A stretch of DNA of 64,000 nt. Source: Cryobacterium sp. SO2 (GTDB lineage Bacteria; Actinomycetota; Actinomycetes; Actinomycetales; Microbacteriaceae). The DNA is taken from the NCBI RefSeq assembly GCF_026151165.2, contig NZ_CP117849.1, positions 2,728,001-2,792,000 on the forward strand, written 5' to 3'. Position 1 is the stretch's first letter; the number at the start of each line of letters is the position of its first letter. Position numbers and translations under genes: made by a program. The notes under the pieces were generated by a model, which saw only the letters and a list, made by a program, of their open reading frames with translations, was not told the origin of the DNA and made no database searches. Shown here piece by piece: positions 9,320-17,519 of the stretch.

Positions 9320-10375
9320 TCAGCGGTTCGCGGCGTGGATGCGCTCAATCACTTCGATGGTACGGATCGCGTCTGCGGGATTCACCGGCAGCGGAGCCCC
9401 ACGCAGGAGCGCGTCGGCCAGCTCGGCGTAGAACCCCACGTACCGGCCACGCTCGGTGGGGACCACCCGGGTGGCCCCGTCGATACCCAGGGTTCCCCAG
9501 GCGCTCTCCGGCTCCAGCCCGAAGTCGGGGTCGCTCGGCCGCGCACCGGCCTGGATCGCCTCTTCCTGCCCGTCCAGTCCCCACTTCACGTAGGCGGCCT
9601 CCGAGCCCAGCACCCGGTAGCGCGGGCCGACCTGCGCGGCGAACTTACTCATCCACAGGTGCGAGGTCACGCCGGAGCCGTGGTGCAGCGAGACGAAGGT
9701 GTCGTCATCGGCGGCGGCATCCGGCCGCCGGCTGTGCACCTCGGCGGTCACGTCGTCGATCGGTCCGAACAGCTGCACCGCCTGGTCGATGAGGTGGGCG
9801 CCGAGGTCGAAGAGGATGCCGCCGCCGGCCGCCGGCGTGGCTCCGGCCTTCCAGCTGCGGGCCGGTCCGGGCCTGAAGGATTCGAACCGGGACTCGAACG
9901 TGTACACCTCACCGAGGGCGCCATCGGCCAGGAGCGCGCGCAGGGTGAGGAAGTCGCCGTCCCAGCGACGGTTCTGGAACACCGTGATGGGCAGGCCCAG
10001 GCTTGCCGCCCGGTTCAGGAGCTCCCAGCCATCGTGGGAGTTGGTGGAGAACGGCTTGTCGATCACAACGGCCAGGCCGGCGTCTAGAGCGGCGTGGGCG
10101 AGCGGAACGTGGGTCTCCGGCGGTGTGCCGATCACGACGAGGTCGAGATCACCTCGGGCGAAGAGTTCCTCAGCGGTCGCGAGCACCTGCACGCTTGGGT
10201 AGGCCTCGAGGGCAGCGGCGCCGCGCTCGGCGTTCGAGGTCACGATCACATCGAGCGAGAAGTCCGGGTTGGCCGCCAGGAACGGGGCGTGGAACACCCG
10301 CCCGGACAGCCCGTAGCCGATCACTCCCGCGCGGATCGGAGCGGTACGTGGGGTGTCTGTCTGAGTGGAGGCCAT
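9320..10375 (-). CDS. Gfo/Idh/MocA family NAD(P)-dependent oxidoreductase
   Basis: 351-residue cytoplasmic dehydrogenase. The N-terminal Rossmann fold has the dinucleotide loop GVIGYGLSGRVFH at residues 18-30. The family catalytic lysine is in VVIDKPFS (the EKP motif with Asp in place of Glu). The C-terminal GFO_IDH_MocA substrate domain contains GGGILFDLGAHLIDQ. The substrate is probably a sugar, inositol or related polyol, but it cannot be read from the sequence. The start ATG at 10375 follows a TAGCCT box by 6 nt on the minus strand. The neighbouring Lrp gene runs in the same direction but has its own promoter. Confidence 0.88.
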   Translation of the reverse strand: MASTQTDTPRTAPIRAGVIGYGLSGRVFHAPFLAANPDFSLDVIVTSNAERGAAALEAYPSVQVLATAEELFARGDLDLVVIGTPPETHVPLAHAALDAGLAVVIDKPFSTNSHDGWELLNRAASLGLPITVFQNRRWDGDFLTLRALLADGALGEVYTFESRFESFRPGPARSWKAGATPAAGGGILFDLGAHLIDQAVQLFGPIDDVTAEVHSRRPDAAADDDTFVSLHHGSGVTSHLWMSKFAAQVGPRYRVLGSEAAYVKWGLDGQEEAIQAGARPSDPDFGLEPESAWGTLGIDGATRVVPTERGRYVGFYAELADALLRGAPLPVNPADAIRTIEVIERIHAANR

Positions 10376-10381
10376 ACTCCG

Positions 10382-10387
10382 AGGCTA
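10382..10387 (-). promoter_or_regulatory. -10 hexamer of leaderless Gfo/Idh promoter
   Basis: TAGCCT on the minus strand, 6 nt before the ATG at 10375. Confidence 0.6.
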
Positions 10388-10398
10388 CAGCGATGAGA

Positions 10399-10881
10399 CT
10401 AGAGCGACGGCGCGACGTGGTCGAAGATGATGCTCGTGCGGGTGGACGCCACCACCGGATCGGCCGACAGGTTGTCGAGCACAAAACTGCGCAGCCCGTC
10501 GGTGTCGCGCACCGCCACGTGCACCAGGAAGTCCTCGTTGCCGCCCACGAAGAAGAACTGCATCACCTCGGGCAGTTCGCGGATCCGGGCCGCGAACGGG
10601 GTGATCTGCGACCGGGCGCCGGAGTGGATGTTGACGCTGATGAGCGCCTGCACGCCCAGACCCAGCGCCGCCGGGTCGATGTCCACGGTGAAGCGCCGGA
10701 TCACACCGCGGCTCACCAGCGACCGCACCCGCTCCAGGCAGGTCGACGCCGCGATGCCCACGGATGCGGCCAGCGCGGCATTGGTCAGGCGCGCGTTGGA
10801 GCGCAGCAGCGCCAGTAGGCCCCAGTCCACGGCATCCAGAACGTCGGTGGAGACGGCCAGTCGATTCTTCGGTATCGCCAT
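10399..10881 (-). CDS. Lrp/AsnC family regulator, probable AldR-type
   Basis: 160-residue DNA-binding protein. The N-terminal AsnC-type helix-turn-helix is LTNAALAASVGIAASTCLERV, here given as its key span at residues 32-52. It is followed by an RAM ligand-sensing domain (GVQALISVNIH, then FFVGGNEDFLVHV). It is divergent from ald, the arrangement in which Lrp-type AldR controls alanine dehydrogenase in mycobacteria (family knowledge). An inverted repeat in the shared 169-bp spacer is a likely binding site. The start ATG at 10881 has a GAGGGA Shine-Dalgarno. Alanine or a related amino acid is the probable effector. Confidence 0.88.
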   Translation of the reverse strand: MAIPKNRLAVSTDVLDAVDWGLLALLRSNARLTNAALAASVGIAASTCLERVRSLVSRGVIRRFTVDIDPAALGLGVQALISVNIHSGARSQITPFAARIRELPEVMQFFFVGGNEDFLVHVAVRDTDGLRSFVLDNLSADPVVASTRTSIIFDHVAPSL

Positions 10882-10922
10882 ATCCAGATTCCCTCACTGC
10901 CGAAGCCTGCGCGGCGGATTTG

Positions 10923-10945
10923 CCGAATGAGTTCAATATATTCGG
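10923..10945. promoter_or_regulatory. Putative Lrp/AldR operator between lrp and ald
   Basis: CCGAAT (10923-10928) and ATTCGG (10940-10945) form a perfect inverted repeat around an 11-nt AT-rich centre, as expected for an Lrp dimer site. Confidence 0.5.
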
Positions 10946-11050
10946 TCGCATTGCACATCGACCGACGATGACCCAGCATTATCTCGTTCCCACCACAGAT
11001 CGCGCGGCCCGCGCAGCTCTCATCCCACGTCCCACCAGCCAGGAGTCCTC

Positions 11051-12184
11051 ATGCGCGTCGGTATCCCCCGCGAGATCAAGAACCACGAATATCGGGTGGC
11101 CATCACCCCCGCCGGCGTCTCCGAGTTCGTGCGCCTCGGCCACGAGGTGCTCATCGAGACCAACGCCGGCGTCGGCTCCGACATTTCCGACGGCCAGTAT
11201 GCGGCCGCGGGCGCCACGATCGCCGGCACGGCCGCAGAGGTGTGGGCATCCGCCGACCTGCTGCTCAAGGTGAAGGAACCAATCGCGGCCGAGTACCCGC
11301 TGCTGCGCCGCGACCAGGTGCTGTTCACCTACCTGCACCTGGCCCCCGCGCCCGACCTCACCCAGGCCCTGCTGGCCTCCGGCACCACGGGCATCGCCTA
11401 TGAGACCGTGCAGCTGGAGGACCGTTCGCTGCCGCTGCTCGCCCCGATGAGCGAGGTGGCCGGCCGCATGTCGGTGCAGGTGGGCGGCTACCACCTGATG
11501 CGCTCGGCCGGCGGCCGCGGCGCCCTGCTCGGCGGTGTCTCCGGCACCAAGCCGGCCAAGGTCGTCGTGATCGGCGGCGGTGTGGCCGGCGAGCAGGCGG
11601 CCACCATGGCCGTGGGCATGCACGCCGACGTCACCATCTTCGATATCTCCGCCAAGCGCCTGCGTGAGCTGGATGCCCGCTTCGACGGCCGGGTGCACAC
11701 CCTGCGGTCCTCCGCCTACGAGATCGCCGCGCAGCTCACCGACGCCGACCTCGTGATCGGGTCGGTGCTGGTGCCGGGCGCCTCCGCGCCCAAGCTCGTC
11801 ACCGACGCCATGGTGCGCGCCATGAAGCCCGGCGCCGTGCTGGTGGACATCGCCATCGACCAGGGCGGCTGCTTCGAGCACGCCGTGGCCACCACCCACG
11901 ACGAGCCGGTCTACCCGGTGCACGACACCCTGTACTACTGCGTGGCGAACATGCCGGGCGCCGTGCCGGTCACCTCCACCGAGGCGCTCACCAACGCGAG
12001 CCTGCCCTACGCACTGGCGATCGCCCAGAAGGGCTGGCGTGCGGCTCTGGCGGCCGACCCGGCGCTGGCCCGCGGCCTGAACGTCTTCGACGGCCAGGTC
12101 ACCAACCCCGCCGTCGCCGCCGCGCAGGGCCTGGACTTGCTGCCGGTGGCCGACGCCTTGGCTGAGCCGGCCCTGACCGCCTAG
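11051..12184 (+). CDS. ald: Alanine dehydrogenase
   Basis: NAD-dependent oxidative deamination of L-alanine to pyruvate and ammonia, or the reverse. 377 residues, near the family's 370. The N-terminal substrate domain starts MRVGIPREIKNHEYRVA, and the NAD loop is VVIGGGVAGEQAA near residue 173. VDIAIDQGGCFE and YYCVANMPGAVP are family signatures in the C-terminal half. The AGGAG Shine-Dalgarno fits the ATG at 11051. Its stop codon shares the tetranucleotide CTAG with the stop of the convergent helicase gene. Regulation by the divergent Lrp protein is likely. Confidence 0.96.
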   Translation: MRVGIPREIKNHEYRVAITPAGVSEFVRLGHEVLIETNAGVGSDISDGQYAAAGATIAGTAAEVWASADLLLKVKEPIAAEYPLLRRDQVLFTYLHLAPAPDLTQALLASGTTGIAYETVQLEDRSLPLLAPMSEVAGRMSVQVGGYHLMRSAGGRGALLGGVSGTKPAKVVVIGGGVAGEQAATMAVGMHADVTIFDISAKRLRELDARFDGRVHTLRSSAYEIAAQLTDADLVIGSVLVPGASAPKLVTDAMVRAMKPGAVLVDIAIDQGGCFEHAVATTHDEPVYPVHDTLYYCVANMPGAVPVTSTEALTNASLPYALAIAQKGWRAALAADPALARGLNVFDGQVTNPAVAAAQGLDLLPVADALAEPALTA

Positions 12185-14679
12185 AGCCGGTTGATGCCGG
12201 TCACCTTCAGGGCCGGCACACCCAGCTCGTCGGAGTCCGCCAGGTCGATCTCGGCGCTGATGCCCCAGTCGTGGTCACCGGCCGGGTCGTCGAAGATCTG
12301 CCTGGCGGTCCAGACCTGGGCACCCTCGTCGAGGATGAGGAGCCCGGCGCCGCGGGCGTTGGCCCCGGCGAGCAGCTCGTCGTGCTCGGCGTAGTAGCCG
12401 TCCATGGCGTCGGCCCAGGCATCCGCCCCGAAACCGCTCTCGCGGTCGAGGTCGCCGAGAGCGTCGTAGTTCTCCAGCGCGGCCAGCTGCACTCGGCGGA
12501 ACAGTTCGTTGCGCACCAGGATCCGGAACGCGCGGGTGTTGGTGGTGAGCCGGTGCGGCGCGGGCGGCACCACGGCGTGCGCGACGTTCTCGTGCGCGGC
12601 GAGGTCGGGGTGGATGAGTTCCTCCCACTCGTCGAGCAGGCTGGAGTCCACCTGCCGCACGAGTTCGCCGAGCCACTCGATCAGGTCGAGCAGGTCTTCG
12701 GTCTTGGCTTCGTCCGGGATGGTCTGCCTGGCGGCCCGGTACGCATCCGAGAGGTAGCGCAGCACAACGCCCTCGCTGCGGGCGAGCTTGTAGTAGGCCA
12801 CGAACTCGCCGAACGACATGGCGCGTTCGTACATGTCGCGCACCACGGTCTTGGGGCGCAGCGGGAAGTCCGCGATCCAGGGCTGGGACTGCTTGTAGGT
12901 CTCGAACGCGTAGCTGAGCAGTTCGTCCAGAGGCTTCGGCCAGGTGATCTCCTCGAGCAGCTCCATGCGCTGGTCGTACTCGATGCCCTCGCTCTTCATG
13001 GCGTTCACGGCCTCGCCGCGGGCTGCGAACTGCTGGCCCATCAGCACCGGGCGCGGGTCGTCGAGGGTGGACTCGAGGATCGAGATCATGTCGAGCGCGT
13101 AGGTGGGCGCCTCGATGTCGAGCAGGTCGAAGGCGGCCAGCGCGAACGGCGACAGCGGCTGGTTGAGCGCGAAGTTCGCCTGCAAATCGACCGTGAGGCG
13201 GATGCTGCCGTCCGTGCCCTGCTCCACGATCCCGGCGGCGCGCAGGGTCTTGTAGATGCCCAGCGCCCGGCGGGCGTGGGCGAGCTGGCGCTTCCAGGGC
13301 TCGTGGTTGTCGAACACCAGCGAGTAGACGTTGGCGTAAGCGTCGCCGCCGCGGGCGATCACGTTGATCAGCATGGCGCTGGTCATCTGCATGCTCGAGG
13401 TGAGGGTTTCCGGCTCCGCGTCGACGAGCCGGCGGAAGGACGGCTCCCCCCAGGAGACGAAGCCCTCGGGGGCGCGCTTGCGCACGATCTTGCGGCGCTT
13501 CTTGGGGTCGTCGCCGGCCTTCTCGATGGCCTTGAGGTTCTCGGTCTCGTGGTCGGGTGCCTGCACCATCACGGTGCCGGCGGTATCGAAGCCGGCCCGG
13601 CCGGCGCGGCCGGCGATCTGGTGGAACTCGCGGGCGTTGAGCTGGCGCATCTTCACACCGTCGTACTTGGTCAGCGCCGTGAACAGCACGCTGCGGATGG
13701 GCACGTTGATGCCGACGCCCAGGGTGTCTGTTCCGCAGATCACGCGCAGCAGGCCGCGCTGGGCGAGCTGCTCCACCAGCCGGCGGTACTTGGGCAGCAT
13801 GCCGGCGTGGTGCACGCCGATGCCCATCCGGATGAGCCTGGACAGCGTCTTACCGAAGCTGGTGGTGAACCTGAACTCGCCGATCAGCTCGGCGATGGCC
13901 TCCTTCTGCTCCTTGGTGACCACCTTCACGCTGGAGAGTGCCTGGGCGCGTTCGAGGGCGGCGGCCTGGGCGAAGTGCACGATGTAGACGGGCGCCTGGC
14001 CGGTCTTGAGCAGGTCCTCCACGGTCTCGTGCACCGGGGTGGTCTCGTAGAAGTAGTGCAGCGGCACCGGCCGCTCCACCCCGGTGACCACGGCCGTGTC
14101 GCGGTTGGTGCGGCGGGACAGGTCGGCGGCGATGTCGGTGACGTCGCCGAGGGTGGCCGACATCAGGATGAACTGCACCCGCGGCAACAGCAGCAGCGGC
14201 ACCTGCCAGGCCCAGCCGCGGTCGGGGTCGGAGTAGAAGTGGAACTCGTCCATCACGACCTGGTCGACCGGGGTGTCCTCGCCGTTCCGGAGCGCCAGGT
14301 TGGCGAGGATCTCGGCGGTGCAGCAGATGATCGGGGCGTCGGAGTTGACCGAGGAGTCGCCGGTCATCATGCCCACGTTCTCGGGGCCGAAGATCTCCAC
14401 CAGCGCGAAGAACTTCTCGCTCACGAGCGCCTTGATCGGGGCGGTGTAGAAGCTGCGCTTGCCGGCCGAGAGAGCGGCGAAGTGCGCGCCGACGGCCACG
14501 AGCGATTTTCCGGTGCCGGTGGGGGTGGAGAGGATCAGGTTGGCGCCCGAAACGATCTCGATGACCGCTTCTTCCTGGGCCGGGTAGAGCCTGAGGCCCG
14601 CATCCGCCGCCCACAGTTCGAACGCCTCGAAGAGGACATCGGGATCGGTGACGTGCGGGAGAGCGGAGAGGGTTGCCAT
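12181..14679 (-). CDS. DEAD/DEAH-box helicase of the DUF3516 (Ski2-like) family
   Basis: 832-residue superfamily 2 helicase. Walker A is STPTGTGKS (residues 51-59), motif II is DEFH (144-147), and motif III is MSATLGD near 174. Motif VI lies in QIAGRAGRAG near residue 356. The C-terminal half is the DUF3516 region, found mainly in actinobacteria. The resemblance to Ski2/Mtr4-type RNA helicases suggests an RNA-processing role, but the actual substrate is unknown. The ATG at 14679 has a GAAGGA Shine-Dalgarno. It meets ald tail to tail with a 4-nt overlap. It is a single gene with no obvious operon partner. Confidence 0.9.
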   Translation of the reverse strand: MATLSALPHVTDPDVLFEAFELWAADAGLRLYPAQEEAVIEIVSGANLILSTPTGTGKSLVAVGAHFAALSAGKRSFYTAPIKALVSEKFFALVEIFGPENVGMMTGDSSVNSDAPIICCTAEILANLALRNGEDTPVDQVVMDEFHFYSDPDRGWAWQVPLLLLPRVQFILMSATLGDVTDIAADLSRRTNRDTAVVTGVERPVPLHYFYETTPVHETVEDLLKTGQAPVYIVHFAQAAALERAQALSSVKVVTKEQKEAIAELIGEFRFTTSFGKTLSRLIRMGIGVHHAGMLPKYRRLVEQLAQRGLLRVICGTDTLGVGINVPIRSVLFTALTKYDGVKMRQLNAREFHQIAGRAGRAGFDTAGTVMVQAPDHETENLKAIEKAGDDPKKRRKIVRKRAPEGFVSWGEPSFRRLVDAEPETLTSSMQMTSAMLINVIARGGDAYANVYSLVFDNHEPWKRQLAHARRALGIYKTLRAAGIVEQGTDGSIRLTVDLQANFALNQPLSPFALAAFDLLDIEAPTYALDMISILESTLDDPRPVLMGQQFAARGEAVNAMKSEGIEYDQRMELLEEITWPKPLDELLSYAFETYKQSQPWIADFPLRPKTVVRDMYERAMSFGEFVAYYKLARSEGVVLRYLSDAYRAARQTIPDEAKTEDLLDLIEWLGELVRQVDSSLLDEWEELIHPDLAAHENVAHAVVPPAPHRLTTNTRAFRILVRNELFRRVQLAALENYDALGDLDRESGFGADAWADAMDGYYAEHDELLAGANARGAGLLILDEGAQVWTARQIFDDPAGDHDWGISAEIDLADSDELGVPALKVTGINRL

Positions 14680-14706
14680 GATCCTTCGATCCTGCCCTAT
14701 ACCGAC

Positions 14707-16791
14707 TCAGTCGGCGTGCTCCATCAGCCAGGCCAGCAGGTAGGCCCGGCTGTTGCCGTCGTCGATCCGGTCTTCCGGTAGTCCCTTGGCTGCCTCGAGG
14801 GCGGCGGATGCGGCGTCCCTGCCCTGAAGGGCGGAGTACATCAACAGGTAGTCGCCGAACAAGACGTCATAGCTCGCTGTGCCGGAGCTGCCGGCGGGCA
14901 GGGCCTCGGCCAGGTTCGCTTGCACTCGCTCGGGGTCCCCGCCGAGGTAGTCGGCGACCGGACTCATCGGCAGCACCAGGATGCCGAGCATGGCGCTCGG
15001 TTCGGCGCTGAACCAGGTGGCGTAGTCCCGTTTGCCGCCCCAGACCAGCGATGTGATGGTGTGGTCGAAACCCTGGTAGACCGGGTCGGCCAGGTCGAAG
15101 TCGGTCCAGTAGGCGCGGGAGGAGGCCGCCTCGGCGGAGAGCATCCATTCGGCTTCGGTCTGCAGCCCGGCCTGGTCGCTCGCGGCGGCCCACAGGGCGA
15201 GCCCGTTCCAGGCGGTCACGGCCTCTGAGCTGGATTCCTGGTTGTTGCCGTCGCCGAACGGCGAGGTGCCGCTGGCCCAGGAGTGACCGGCGTAGGCGTC
15301 GAACACCCGCCGGTCGGGGAATGACTCGCTGCCACCGGTGGTGGCCAGGTCGGCCGCGAGCAGGTTGAGCACCGGTGCCCAGCGTTTCACCGCGTCGGGG
15401 TCCTCCGCCGCCACCACCGCCGCGGCGTAGAAGAAGTAGCCGTAGTGGAAGTGGTGGTCGTTGAATTCCTCCGAGCCGAACGAGGTGGCCAGGCCCACGA
15501 TGCCCTTCGCGGCGGGGTCGTAGACAAAGCAGCGCTCGGTGCGGGCGACGCAGCCGTCGGGGTCCATCCAGTCGTCGAGTGCGGCGCTGAGGCGATCGGT
15601 GAGAGCCGCCACCGCGTCATCGGCGCCGACCTGACGGGCCACCTCGAGCAGGTTGGCGGCCCGGTAGAGCGACTTGCCGCCGAAATAGGTGTCGGCGGCA
15701 AACGTCGGGGTGGACGCCACATCCGCGCGCACTTGGTCGGCCAGTCGGGCGCGTTGATCGTCGTCGAGGGCGGAGAGGTCCACGGCGCCGCTCGGGGCGA
15801 CGGTGGGCACCGACCAGCGGAGCGCCGACCCCTGGCAGACCGTGAGCGCTCCGTAGATGCTCCGGTACTGCCCCCCGGCGCAGGATGCATTCTTGTCCAG
15901 GCCGGCTTGTTGGTGCGGGAGTGCGGCGATCAGGGTGTCGCCGCCGTCGCTGGTGTCGTATGAGATGGTGGTGCCGATGGTGTCGGCGCCGGTTGCGTAG
16001 TCGACGCGGGTGCCGGTGACCGGGTGGGTCGCGGCTTCGACGAAGGCGTCGAGGCCTCCGCCTGTCGGCAGGGCGAACCAGGTGGCGGACTGGCCCGACG
16101 CCAGGGACAGGTCGGTGCCGGCCGAGAGCGTGCCGCCGCTGACCAGCCCGTAGGTGTCGCCGGCGACCTCGGCGGTCCAGGCGCCGCCGCTCTGCCCGGT
16201 GTTCGCGGCGGAGAAGACCGTCGGCATTGTCAGGGCCACGTCGGTCGCGGCGGTGAACGACACGAACGGAGAGCCTTCCGCGATCACCGTCCTGCCCACC
16301 AGGGCGCCATCGACGAACTGGCCGATGGTGACCGACGCCTCGTCGTAGGCCGTCACTCGCTGGTCGAGGGCGGCACCCCCGGCACCGACCTGCACGCCGA
16401 TCTGGCCGGCGAAGCCGCCCATGATCACGGTGGGTTCGGCTGACACCGCCGGCAGTCCGAAGGCGAATCCGGTGTCGGTGAGCTGGAAGGTCAGCGGCAG
16501 CGGGAACACCGGCATCGATGGGTCGCCGAAGACCAGGCCGGAGAACCAGCGGTTGGTCGGCGGGATCAGCCCGTCGGCGAGCCGGGCCGTCGGCAGGGTT
16601 TTCACGGTCTGCTGGGGCAACGCGTTCACCAGCGGCGCCACCTCGGCACTCGGGAAGACGGCCGCGCCCCGGGTCTCGTCGTCGCCACCGGCCGAGGAAT
16701 CGGCATCCGACGCGGTGCAGGCGCTCAGAACCGTGGCGAGCACGACAATCGCGGCCATCGTGAGTGGGCTCCTCCCCCTCCGCACGCTCAC
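14707..16791 (-). CDS. GH81 endo-beta-1,3-glucanase lipoprotein
   Basis: 694 residues with a lipoprotein signal peptide (lipobox LSAC, Cys25), so anchored outside the membrane. The GH81 signatures are present: NRWFSGLVFGD near 80, DHHFHYGYF at 445-453 with the catalytic-acid Asp445, and GNNQESSSEA at 515-524 with the Glu pair 519/523. The enzyme family cleaves beta-1,3-glucan internally. The GTG start overlaps the stop of the upstream membrane-fusion gene by 4 nt, and it forms an operon with the GT2 synthase. In that setting it probably trims or releases the polymer made by the synthase rather than acting as a scavenging enzyme (inference). Confidence 0.9.
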   Translation of the reverse strand: MSVRRGRSPLTMAAIVVLATVLSACTASDADSSAGGDDETRGAAVFPSAEVAPLVNALPQQTVKTLPTARLADGLIPPTNRWFSGLVFGDPSMPVFPLPLTFQLTDTGFAFGLPAVSAEPTVIMGGFAGQIGVQVGAGGAALDQRVTAYDEASVTIGQFVDGALVGRTVIAEGSPFVSFTAATDVALTMPTVFSAANTGQSGGAWTAEVAGDTYGLVSGGTLSAGTDLSLASGQSATWFALPTGGGLDAFVEAATHPVTGTRVDYATGADTIGTTISYDTSDGGDTLIAALPHQQAGLDKNASCAGGQYRSIYGALTVCQGSALRWSVPTVAPSGAVDLSALDDDQRARLADQVRADVASTPTFAADTYFGGKSLYRAANLLEVARQVGADDAVAALTDRLSAALDDWMDPDGCVARTERCFVYDPAAKGIVGLATSFGSEEFNDHHFHYGYFFYAAAVVAAEDPDAVKRWAPVLNLLAADLATTGGSESFPDRRVFDAYAGHSWASGTSPFGDGNNQESSSEAVTAWNGLALWAAASDQAGLQTEAEWMLSAEAASSRAYWTDFDLADPVYQGFDHTITSLVWGGKRDYATWFSAEPSAMLGILVLPMSPVADYLGGDPERVQANLAEALPAGSSGTASYDVLFGDYLLMYSALQGRDAASAALEAAKGLPEDRIDDGNSRAYLLAWLMEHAD

Positions 16792-17519
16792 AGTCCGATC
16801 GTCCGCAGGAAGCTGAACAGGCCGTCGCTGGCCCCGGCGAGGAGGCCGTCGTCGCGCAAGGAAATGGTCGCTGTCACGGGTGTGCCGGGCGCCATCAGCC
16901 CGTTGGCGGCGCCGTCGACGAGGTCGGGGCTCACGACCTTCGCCGTGGTCTCGGCCTGGCCATCCGCGGTCTGCACGTCCAGGGTGTCCATGGTTCCGGC
17001 TACCCGCGTCTGGTTGGGCAGCACGATGTCGACGGCCGCGCCCGGTTCGATCCGCGCATAGTCGCCGCTGGTGAGCACAAAGTCGGCCGACACGAACAGG
17101 GAACCGGTCTTGTTGATCACAGCTAGCACCTGGCCTGCCTGCACAAAGGAACCGCGCTCGGTGGTGATGTCGGTGAGGGTGCCGTCGACGGACGCGGTGA
17201 GGGTGAGCACGCCGTCGTCGCCGACGGAGTAGGCCACGTTGTCGGCCGTGACCAACCCCTCGGCCAGGTCGGCCTGCAGGGTTGGACTCTGCAGGGTGAA
17301 CAGGGCCTGGCCGGCCTTCACCTCGTCACCGTCGTCGACGAGCCGGTCCAAGACGGTTCCGCCGTAATCGGATCCCACCGGATACTCCGCCGCCTGGATC
17401 GACGCGGAGGCGCTCATCACCTGGGCCTGCCGCTGGTTGAAGACAATGGTGAGCACCGCGACAATACCGACAACCGCGATGAGTCCGACGAACAGCTTGA
17501 ATCGATTGGCCCAGGTCAT
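16788..17519 (-). CDS. HlyD-like membrane-fusion/adaptor protein of the glycan locus
   Basis: 243 residues. One N-terminal membrane helix (about 9-28) is followed by a split biotinyl-lipoyl-like domain: YGGTVLDRLVDDGDEVKAGQALF near residues 53-75, and GTLTDITTERGSFVQAGQVLA in the second half-motif, each shown here only as a span. A short beta-barrel ends the protein. It lacks the long coiled coil of classical HlyD adaptors. The start ATG overlaps the GT2 stop by 4 nt. The likely role is to accompany polymer export or organise the synthase outside the membrane, as for adaptor proteins in other GT2 polysaccharide loci (inference). The frame continues upstream antisense-like within the GT2 gene, and I reject that extension. 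Confidence 0.8.
   Translation of the reverse strand: MTWANRFKLFVGLIAVVGIVAVLTIVFNQRQAQVMSASASIQAAEYPVGSDYGGTVLDRLVDDGDEVKAGQALFTLQSPTLQADLAEGLVTADNVAYSVGDDGVLTLTASVDGTLTDITTERGSFVQAGQVLAVINKTGSLFVSADFVLTSGDYARIEPGAAVDIVLPNQTRVAGTMDTLDVQTADGQAETTAKVVSPDLVDGAANGLMAPGTPVTATISLRDDGLLAGASDGLFSFLRTIGL

Noticed and set aside
12271..14781. 836-codon plus-strand frame across the helicase gene
   Set aside because: Composition (Val, His, Glu, Arg-rich without motifs) marks it as antisense shadow of the DUF3516 helicase.
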